In this document: piece after piece, positions 41,671-47,250 of the stretch
How positions within the stretch are numbered: the stretch's first letter is position 1
Layout of the letters: each line of letters opens with the position of its first letter
Notes under the pieces: generated by a model
Seen by the model: only the letters and a program-made list of their open reading frames with translations
Told to the model about the DNA's origin: nothing
The model's database searches: none
Source: Kurthia senegalensis
GTDB taxonomy: Bacteria > Bacillota > Bacilli > Bacillales_A > Planococcaceae
Direction: 5' to 3'
Length of the DNA stretch: 47,250 nt
Assembly (NCBI RefSeq): GCF_000285595.1
Contig: NZ_HE611069.1
Coordinates: 101,191-148,440, forward strand
Made by a program: the position numbers and the translations under genes

Positions 41671-42924
41671 TTATTCGTTTTCTTTTTTCGTAAAATTAAC
41701 GGTTGCCTCTGTCACAGATGGTTTCACTTTTATGCCTGTCGGCGTTTCGATGTGCAACGTATATTTTTGAGAACCTTCCGATACGTCCGTTGCATCTACG
41801 CTAACGCTGAAATCACTAACCGTTAATTTTTTCAATTCATCCGCATCACCTGTCACCGTTAAATTAACGACTCCTGGGTTTGGACGCTCAAATTGAATAT
41901 TATACGCATCTGGATCATAATTCAATACGTTAATCGGCACATTTTTAATCGTTTTTGATGTCGAATCAGACGTTTCTGTCGGTAAATCTTCATTATCAAG
42001 ATTCGTCACGACATTCACATCCACTTTTGAATCAGCTGCATATGATACGCCGTTCGGTAAAACGACAGGTGCTGAAACGACTTGTGATTTTTTAATGTCC
42101 GATACGTCTACTGGAATCGTTAATTCTTTAATTGCATCAACGATTGCTTTCGGTCCGTACAACGTAATTTTATCTTTTTGAGGTGTGGCAGAAATGACTT
42201 TAATGCCATCTGCCGGTTTACCTGTTTGTTTCACTTTTATCGGTACTTGTCGATTATACTCATCTACATCCACTTTCACATGAACATTTTTCGGAGCAAA
42301 TTCAACGTCTAATGCGTTCCACTGTGCATCGAATGCTTTCACTGCAACATCGCTCTCAAACGCTTTCGAAATGTTGCTACCTGGTACGATTGCTTTCACA
42401 TAAGCAATTTTTTGTATAATATTCGCTGCACCTTTAACGGTAACTGTTTGTGGTTCTGCAGAAGAAGCAATGACATAATGACCTTCTGTTAATTGTTTTT
42501 GTGTAATTTGAGGTTCGACTTTCACCTGTTTCGAAATACGCTCTTCTATGTTGATTGTCACTTTACTCGGTTCGAGTGTGTAATCTACTTTATCAGAGAG
42601 ACCGCTCACCTTCACTTTCACTGTGTGCGTCCCGATCGTTTGATCTTTCAAATCAAGAAACACTTTAAAGTCTTTTGAATTTTTAACAGGGAGTACGATT
42701 CCTACTGGTCCGCTAATTTTCACGACTACTTTCTCCGGTGCGCCCGTCATGACAAAATTATCGCTGTCATAATCGACCGTTAACGGCATCTCAATCGTTT
42801 CTTCTTTCGTTCCAGAAATCGTCTTCTTATCATCCTGTTCAGGTTTCACAGTAAAGAATAATAAAATTGCTAACAACAATGCTGTTACACGCAACAACCA
42901 AGGGTGGTCCATGATTTTATTCAT
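41671..42924 (-). CDS. cdaR: CdaA regulatory protein, YbbR repeats
   Basis: A 417-residue protein with a single N-terminal helix (WLLRVTALLLAILLFF) and an external part made of four YbbR repeats (for example VYVKISGP..., VTVKGAANII, KITLYGPKAIVDAIK, VNLTVTGDADELKKL). CdaR modulates the CdaA cyclase across the membrane. Its ATG at 42924 overlaps the cdaA stop as TAATG and has GGGGGGAG upstream; the longer frame to 42954 is not used. Confidence 0.92.
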   Translation of the reverse strand: MNKIMDHPWLLRVTALLLAILLFFTVKPEQDDKKTISGTKEETIEMPLTVDYDSDNFVMTGAPEKVVVKISGPVGIVLPVKNSKDFKVFLDLKDQTIGTHTVKVKVSGLSDKVDYTLEPSKVTINIEERISKQVKVEPQITQKQLTEGHYVIASSAEPQTVTVKGAANIIQKIAYVKAIVPGSNISKAFESDVAVKAFDAQWNALDVEFAPKNVHVKVDVDEYNRQVPIKVKQTGKPADGIKVISATPQKDKITLYGPKAIVDAIKELTIPVDVSDIKKSQVVSAPVVLPNGVSYAADSKVDVNVVTNLDNEDLPTETSDSTSKTIKNVPINVLNYDPDAYNIQFERPNPGVVNLTVTGDADELKKLTVSDFSVSVDATDVSEGSQKYTLHIETPTGIKVKPSVTEATVNFTKKENE

Positions 42925-43769
42925 TATTCTTTTCTCCCCCCTCTCCAGTTCCATTTTGGCGTAGTCGTTTCTACGACGTCACCAAACCACGCTTTACGTA
43001 AGCGTACTTCAAACTCTTCAAGAGATAGATCACGATGCAAATCACCGTTAATCGTTAAACTAATGCCACCTGTTTCTTCGGATACAACGATTGTAATTGC
43101 ATCCGTCACTTCACTAATACCGATTGCAGCACGGTGTCTCGTTCCTAATTCTTTCGAAATGAACGGGTTCTCCGATAGTGGTAAATAACAAGCTGCTGCC
43201 GCAATCTTATCTTTTTGTACAATCACTGCCCCGTCATGAAGCGGTGTGTTCGGAATGAAAATATTAATCATCAATTCTGAAGAGATTTCAGATTGCAGTG
43301 GAATACCTGTTTCGATATAATCCGTTAATCCAGTATCTTTCTCAATTGATACGAGTGCCCCGATACGACGTTTCGCCATATACCCCACTGACTTTGTCAT
43401 CGCATTGACGAGGCGATCTTGCTCTTGCTCTTCTTTTAAATTGCTACTACGTGAAAATAACTTTCCGCGACCAATTTGTTCGAGCGCTCGACGAATTTCT
43501 GGTTGGAATATAATAATAATCGCTAAGAAACCCCAATCGATTATTTGCTTCGTAATCCAACCGAGCGTATCAAGCTCGAAGAACACGGTTGCTACCCGAA
43601 TGATAAAGATTACAAAAATCCCTTTGAGTAATTGAACCGCTTTCGTTCCTCTAATCAAGGTAAGTCCTTTGTAAATAACATACCAAACTAACAAAATGTC
43701 TACGATGTTTAAAAACATACGAACGACTTCATTGTCCGTAAACTGACTCAATTGTTGTAATAAATTCAT
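42924..43769 (-). CDS. cdaA: Diadenylate cyclase (c-di-AMP synthase)
   Basis: A 281-residue CdaA with three N-terminal helices (about 20-90) and a DAC domain carrying DGA (179-181) and RHR (211-213), the active-site motifs that join two ATP into c-di-AMP. The product controls K+ transporters, riboswitches and wall homeostasis. It opens the cdaA-cdaR-glmM operon. A c-di-AMP riboswitch and its target kimA are found at 7.2-9.2 kb of this same window. Confidence 0.97.
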   Translation of the reverse strand: MNLLQQLSQFTDNEVVRMFLNIVDILLVWYVIYKGLTLIRGTKAVQLLKGIFVIFIIRVATVFFELDTLGWITKQIIDWGFLAIIIIFQPEIRRALEQIGRGKLFSRSSNLKEEQEQDRLVNAMTKSVGYMAKRRIGALVSIEKDTGLTDYIETGIPLQSEISSELMINIFIPNTPLHDGAVIVQKDKIAAAACYLPLSENPFISKELGTRHRAAIGISEVTDAITIVVSEETGGISLTINGDLHRDLSLEEFEVRLRKAWFGDVVETTTPKWNWRGGRKE

Positions 43770-43839
43770 GTGGTTTAATCCCCCACTCTTCTAGCAAATG
43801 CATATTGTCAAGTATAGCATATATCTTAAAATTTATTTA

Positions 43840-44454
43840 TTATTCCCCATTGGAGAATAATTTTTTGAAACCGCTCTTCATCTTGTACCATAGCCAGTCA
43901 AACGTTTCGTCTACTTGTTCGACTTGCCCTGTTACATTTGCTGTAGAAGCCATATATTTACCGTTCACAACGGTCACATTTCCATCGACTTTACCTTCGA
44001 TTACTAAGTTACCATTTTCAACGACAAGGTCTTTTTTAATGACCGTATTTTCAGGTACTGTTACCGTCTCTCCCTCAACGATTAATTGCGGATCTTTCGT
44101 CACCGCAAACTGCTGACTCGGATTAGAAACCGTTAACAAGGACCCGCTCATAAGCAACACAAAAACAGCCGCCGCAATCAGTACGGGATGACGTCTTAAA
44201 AAGCGTTGCACACCTCTCAATACCTTTTGCTTATGCGGTAATCGAACCATCACATTTTGTGCAAAATTTGCAGGGAGTGCCATTACTGCTGCACTTTTTA
44301 TGAATGCGATGACATTCGTCAATTCACTCATATGCTTTTTGCAGTCATCACATTGTTTTAAATGTTCTTTTAAAACAACTTCATGTTCTTGGCTAATATC
44401 TCCATCTAAATATTCATGCATATATTCGACGACATGTTCTGGACATTTCATCAT
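43840..44454 (-). CDS. rsiW: Anti-sigma-W factor
   Basis: A 204-residue anti-sigma factor. The N-terminal zinc anti-sigma domain has His31, Cys35 and Cys38 (HLKQCDDC), which clamps the ECF factor. One membrane helix (VLIAAAVFVLLMSGSLL, about 90-108) divides it from an external domain with repeated beta strands (VPENTVIKKDLVVENGNLVIEGKVDGNVTVVNG), similar to bactofilin-like or adhesion-stress sensors. In Bacillus, RsiW is cut by PrsW and RasP under envelope stress. It lies 11 bp after sigW and is surely co-transcribed. Confidence 0.92.
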   Translation of the reverse strand: MMKCPEHVVEYMHEYLDGDISQEHEVVLKEHLKQCDDCKKHMSELTNVIAFIKSAAVMALPANFAQNVMVRLPHKQKVLRGVQRFLRRHPVLIAAAVFVLLMSGSLLTVSNPSQQFAVTKDPQLIVEGETVTVPENTVIKKDLVVENGNLVIEGKVDGNVTVVNGKYMASTANVTGQVEQVDETFDWLWYKMKSGFKKLFSNGE

Positions 44455-44465
44455 TACTAAACCTC

Positions 44466-45029
44466 CTACAAATCCCCTAATTGCTTACGCAATGCTTCTC
44501 TACCACGATGGACACGTGTCTTCACTGTTCCGAGCGGAATTTCTAAAATATCACTAATCTCTTGCAACGGTAACTCTTCGATATATTTCAAAATAATGAC
44601 CGAACGATACTTATCTGGTAGTTGGCCAATTTCATATTGAATTCTTTCTTGTAATTCCATGCGTTCAATTTCTTCATCAGGTAATCGTTCTCCTGTAGAA
44701 AGCTGCGAATACATATCCAACCCTTCCGTACCCGGCACCTCTGCATCTAAATAATAATCCGGCTTCTTTTTACGAATCCGGTCAATACACAAGTTCGTGC
44801 CAATACGATACAGCCAAGTTGAAAATTTACGCTTTTGATCATACGTATGCAAATTAATGTACGCTTTAATGAACGCTTCTTGTGCCGCATCCTCAGCTTC
44901 TTCTTTATTTCCTAGCATACGGTAACACACTTGATACAAATTATTTTGGTATAGGGTCACAATGTCCGCGTATGCATTTTGATCACCTTTTAATACTTGC
45001 TTTACTCTTTTATTTATTAACGGGTCCAT
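44466..45029 (-). CDS. sigW: ECF RNA polymerase sigma factor SigW
   Basis: A 187-residue ECF sigma factor: region 2 (LYQVCYRMLGNKEEAEDAAQEAFIKAYINLHTYD...FSTWLYRIGTNLCIDRIRK) and region 4 (LPDKYRSVIILKYIEELPLQEISDILEIPLGTVKTRVHRGREALRKQL). SigW governs resistance to wall-active antibiotics and envelope stress. A self-recognised promoter (TGAATC-17-CGTATA) lies 32 bp upstream. Followed by rsiW. Confidence 0.95.
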   Translation of the reverse strand: MDPLINKRVKQVLKGDQNAYADIVTLYQNNLYQVCYRMLGNKEEAEDAAQEAFIKAYINLHTYDQKRKFSTWLYRIGTNLCIDRIRKKKPDYYLDAEVPGTEGLDMYSQLSTGERLPDEEIERMELQERIQYEIGQLPDKYRSVIILKYIEELPLQEISDILEIPLGTVKTRVHRGREALRKQLGDL

Positions 45030-45060
45030 TGTGACGTCCTTTCTACCTTCACTACATTAC

Positions 45061-45089
45061 TATACGAGGTGTGTTGTGAAAAAGATTCA
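45061..45089 (-). promoter_or_regulatory. Sigma-W-type autoregulatory promoter
   Basis: TGAATC (45084-45089), 17-bp spacer, CGTATA (45061-45066) on the minus strand, against the sigma-W consensus TGAAAC-N16/17-CGTA. One mismatch. It lies 32 bp before sigW. Confidence 0.75.
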
Positions 45090-45094
45090 TAAAC

Positions 45095-45996
45095 TCATAA
45101 AATTTGTTCGCCCATTAATGATCCTAACAACGTAACAGCGATTTCTGCTGTTTTATTTTTCTCATCTAATATTGGATTCACTTCAACGAGTTCAAGTGAC
45201 GTAATAAATTCTGCATCTTGAAGCATCTCCATCGCTAAATGGCTCTCACGATACGAAATACCACCTGCTACTGGCGTCCCTACTCCAGGTGTGTAAAGTG
45301 GATCGACCGCATCTAAATCAATTGATAAATGTACCCCATCAACGTGTTGCCCTTCTAGATGAATAATCGCCTCTTGCATCACTCTCGTCATTCCTAACCG
45401 GTCAATATCATGCATCGTATAAACTTGTACACCTTTTTCACGAATAAACACTCTTTCCCCTTCATCCAGTGAGCGAGCGCCAATTAACACGACATTTTCA
45501 GGGTTCACTTTCGGTGCGTCTTTATGAATGTCCGTTAATACAGTTGCCCCGTATCCCATCGCAACAGCAAGAGACATCCCATGAATGTTACCACTTGGCG
45601 AAGTTTGTTCTGTATTCATATCTGCATGTGCATCATACCAAATGATTCCTAAATTTGAATAATGCTCACATAGCCCCGCTAACGTTCCAATAGCAATGCT
45701 GTGATCTCCACCTAAGACGATCGGGAAATGTTTTTCTTCACTATTTTACTTACTTCTTTCGCAAGTCTCGTTGAAACATCTACAACGCCTTCTACATTTT
45801 TCAAAGTCGGATGTATTTGTTTTTGATATTTGCGATCAATATGTAAATCGCCAAGGTCTGTCACTTTATGCCCTAAATTTTCTAGACAGTCAATTGCTCC
45901 AGCATAACGCAATGCGCTCGGTCCCATATCAACACCTCGTCGATTTTGCCCAAAATCAGATGGTGCGCCAATAATTGAAATCGTTAACGGTTGCAT
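45095..45996 (-). pseudogene. rocF: Arginase, frameshifted
   Basis: Arginase (arginine to ornithine plus urea). The first part runs [26 protein letters not shown] to ...SKIVKKN and is lost at an A5 run (45731-45735 as T5). Adding one base restores HFPIVLGGDHSIAIGTLAGL, WYDAHADMNTEQTSPSGNIHGMSL, and then SIDLDAVDPLYTPGVGTP; these hold the Mn2+ ligands (GDH, DAHAD, DLDAVD). Corrected length is 300 residues, the family norm. The gene next to sigW-rsiW-cdaA is a conserved Bacillus arrangement. No other decay is seen, so an assembly error is likely. Confidence 0.88.
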
Positions 45997-46038
45997 GAAT
46001 TTTCCCCCTAGTAACTAGTTTTCTTTCATTATACACAA

Positions 46039-46079
46039 AAGAATCCTCATATGATAAAAATTACCATACGAGGATTCTA
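46039..46079 (-). terminator. Terminator of csbD
   Basis: AGAATCCTCGTATGGTA pairs with TATCATATGAGGATTCT (some G-T/mismatch), T-rich end on the minus strand. Confidence 0.8.
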
Positions 46080-46088
46080 ACGTATTAT

Positions 46089-46274
46089 TTAGTCTTTTTT
46101 ATTATTGAATTTGTCTTTTACTTCGCCAACTTTTTCTTGTGCAGCAGCTTTTGCTTTATCTAACTTACCGTCTGCTTGTAATTTGGCATTATCAGTAGCA
46201 TTACCTACTTGTTCTTTAACTTCACCTTTCGCTTTGTTCACGCCTGCTTTTAACTTATCTGAGAATCCTGACAT
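46089..46274 (-). CDS. csbD: CsbD-family stress protein
   Basis: A 61-residue CsbD-like protein: highly charged helix with repeated AKG/AQEKVGEVKDK motifs. CsbD is a general stress protein whose molecular role is unknown; it is cytosolic. Start behind AGGAGG. A sigma-B type promoter lies upstream, as in Bacillus subtilis. It lies between rocF and the tRNA cluster. Confidence 0.85.
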   Translation of the reverse strand: MSGFSDKLKAGVNKAKGEVKEQVGNATDNAKLQADGKLDKAKAAAQEKVGEVKDKFNNKKD

Positions 46275-46320
46275 ATGAATGAAACCTCCTAAAGTTTTGA
46301 AATTTTCAACCTATGTATCT

Positions 46321-46345
46321 TTTCCCCAAAAGCATTTTTTTAAAC
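46321..46345 (-). promoter_or_regulatory. Sigma-B-type promoter of csbD
   Basis: GTTTAA (46340-46345), 13-bp spacer, GGGAAA (46321-46326) on the minus strand, close to the sigma-B consensus GTTTAA-N12-14-GGGWAW. It lies 47 bp before csbD. Confidence 0.75.
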
Positions 46346-46348
46346 AAT

Positions 46349-46382
46349 AAAAAAACTCTTTCGCCTACAACGAAAGAGTTTT
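46349..46382 (-). terminator. Terminator of the tRNA cluster
   Basis: AAAACTCTTTCG / CGAAAGAGTTTTTTT with a short loop on the minus strand, after the tRNA-Lys gene. It partly abuts the csbD promoter. Confidence 0.8.
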
Positions 46383-46385
46383 GTA

Positions 46386-46458
46386 TGAGTCATGCAGGAT
46401 TCGAACCAGCGACCCTCTGATTAAAAGTCAGATGCTCTACCAACTGAGCTAATGACTC
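46386..46458 (-). tRNA. tRNA-Lys(TTT)
   Basis: Acceptor GAGTCAT / ATGACTC, D-arm AGCTCAGTTGGTAGAGC, anticodon loop CTTTTAA with TTT, and TTCGAATCC in the T-arm. No encoded CCA. Confidence 0.95.
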
Positions 46459-46459
46459 A

Positions 46460-46534
46460 TGGCTGGGGTACCAGGATTCGAACCTGGGCATGATGGAATC
46501 AAAATCCATTGCCTTACCGCTTGGCTATACCCCA
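46460..46534 (-). tRNA. tRNA-Gln(TTG)
   Basis: Acceptor TGGGGTA / TACCCCA, anticodon loop TTTTGAT with TTG, T-arm GTTCGAATCC; CCA is encoded at the end. Confidence 0.95.
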
Positions 46535-46548
46535 ATATGAAATTAAGA

Positions 46549-46632
46549 TGGTGGAGGGGGGCAGATTCGAACTGCCGAACCCGAAGGAGCGGATTTACAG
46601 TCCGCCGCGTTTAGCCTCTTCGCTACCCCTCC
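46549..46632 (-). tRNA. tRNA-Tyr(GTA)
   Basis: 84 bases with a long variable arm (CTCCTTCGGG), anticodon GTA in CTGTAAA, acceptor GGAGGGG / CCCCTCC and encoded CCA. Confidence 0.95.
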
Positions 46633-46647
46633 GAAAAAATATGAAAA

Positions 46648-46723
46648 TGGTGGAGGATGACGGGATCGAACCGCCGACCCTCTGCTTGTAAGGCAGATGC
46701 TCTCCCAGCTGAGCTAATCCTCC
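46648..46723 (-). tRNA. tRNA-Val(TAC)
   Basis: Acceptor GGAGGAT / ATCCTCC, D-arm AGCTCAGCTGGGAGAGC, anticodon TAC in CTTACAA, encoded CCA. Confidence 0.95.
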
Positions 46724-46740
46724 ATAATAAGGTTTTGTAA

Positions 46741-46815
46741 TGGTGACCCCTACGGGATTCGAACCCGTGTTACCGCCGTGAAAGGGCGGTGTCTTAACCG
46801 CTTGACCAAGGGGCC
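46741..46815 (-). tRNA. tRNA-Glu(TTC)
   Basis: Acceptor GGCCCCT / AGGGGTC, anticodon TTC in CTTTCAC, T-arm GTTCGAATCC, encoded CCA. Confidence 0.95.
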
Positions 46816-46911
46816 ATTTGAAAAATTTAAGTCTTAACAAGACATAAACTATAATAACATATATATTTTAATTACACAATAGTTTTTACGATTTTTTTAT
46901 TTTTTTAAATA

Positions 46912-46984
46912 AGCTCCCAACCGGATTTGAACCGGTGACCTCTTCCTTACCATGGAAGTGCTCTACCTACTGAGCTATGGAAGC
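46912..46984 (-). tRNA. tRNA-Thr(GGT)
   Basis: Acceptor GCTTCCA / TGGGAGC, D-arm AGCTCAGTAGGTAGAGC, anticodon GGT in ATGGTAA, T-arm GGTTCAAATCC. No encoded CCA. It is separated from tRNA-Glu by a 96-bp A/T-rich gap. Confidence 0.95.
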
Positions 46985-47012
46985 ACAGTAAAATTAAAAA
47001 AGGGCAAAAAAA

Positions 47013-47089
47013 TGGCTCCGTTGGCAGGACTCGAACCTGCGACCCTCTGATTAACAGTCAGATGCTGCTACCAACTGAGCTACAACGGA
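47013..47089 (-). tRNA. tRNA-Asn(GTT)
   Basis: Acceptor TCCGTTG / CAACGGA, anticodon GTT in CTGTTAA, T-arm GTTCGAGTCC, encoded CCA. First gene of the cluster in transcription order within the window. Confidence 0.95.
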
Positions 47090-47202
47090 ACAATACTATT
47101 TCAATATGTGTAAACATATCTTTTATACAATTAACATTATAGAGAGTTTACTGAAAAAATGCAATACTTACTCTTAAAAAATCCTAAAAAATTATTTTAC
47201 AA

Positions 47203-47237
47203 TAAAAAAGAAGCACTGATCTAAAATCAGTGCTTCT
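47203..47237 (-). terminator. Terminator of a gene beyond the window
   Basis: AAAGAAGCACTGAT / ATCAGTGCTTCTTT stem with TTTTTTATT on the minus strand; it ends a transcript that comes from the right of the window. Bases 47090-47202 hold no gene. Confidence 0.75.
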
Positions 47238-47250
47238 TTAGTGTGCCTAG

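Noticed and set aside
46509-46840. Open frames of 60 and 81 codons over the tRNA genes
   Set aside because: They are translations of tRNA sequence, a known source of false gene calls.

Overview
The window reads as a chromosomal segment of a low-GC, Gram-positive, endospore-lineage bacterium of the order Bacillales. The evidence is the block arginase - sigW - rsiW - cdaA - cdaR - glmM - (pfpI) - glmS, the yclNOPQ-type siderophore importer, the c-di-AMP riboswitch in front of a KimA-type potassium importer, a glmS ribozyme, and sigma-A, sigma-W and sigma-B type promoters. Several protein features resemble Planococcaceae/Caryophanaceae, but I cannot fix the genus. Almost all genes lie on the minus strand.

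Layout. 1-7.2 kb: acetyltransferases, a CoA-disulfide-reductase-like flavoprotein, an RlmA-type rRNA methyltransferase, a MATE exporter, MenA and an EamA transporter. 7.2-9.3 kb: KimA-type K+ importer behind a c-di-AMP riboswitch. 9.5-13.1 kb: a broken secreted protein, a DNA-deoxyinosine glycosylase, a GNAT enzyme, an unknown small-protein pair and a CDF metal exporter. 13.2-15.8 kb: serC (frameshifted), an FMN reductase and a decayed pseudogene. 15.9-19.1 kb: a very long YhgE/Pip membrane protein with two 14-residue tandem arrays. 19.6-22.8 kb: universal stress protein, frataxin-like YdhG, a lipoprotein, a LysM/NlpC-P60 wall hydrolase and a heme-monooxygenase-like gene. 22.9-26.8 kb: Fur-controlled yclNOPQ-type siderophore importer. 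27-29.2 kb: methionine importer metNIQ with a short MetN. 29.3-37.3 kb: an accessory island with a broken mepB, an Mrr-like fragment, a two-component/ABC exporter cassette, a truncated gene, an IS30-family element and a 20-bp tandem repeat. 37.3-46 kb: the glmS / pfpI / glmM-cdaR-cdaA / rsiW-sigW / arginase block. 46-47.1 kb: csbD and seven tRNA genes.

How they work together. CdaA makes c-di-AMP and its operon partner GlmM makes glucosamine-1-phosphate; the c-di-AMP riboswitch upstream of kimA closes a potassium-homeostasis loop within the same window. GlmS, gated by its ribozyme, feeds GlmM for wall precursor synthesis. Iron genes (Fur boxes, siderophore importer, heme monooxygenase-like gene, frataxin-like protein) are clustered around 20-27 kb.

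Caution. At least six genes, including serC, arginase and a siderophore permease, are broken by one-base indels in homopolymer runs, and each is restored by changing one base. Mixed insertions and deletions in conserved genes suggest that many are sequencing or assembly errors rather than true pseudogenes. All calls are by eye; no database search was run.
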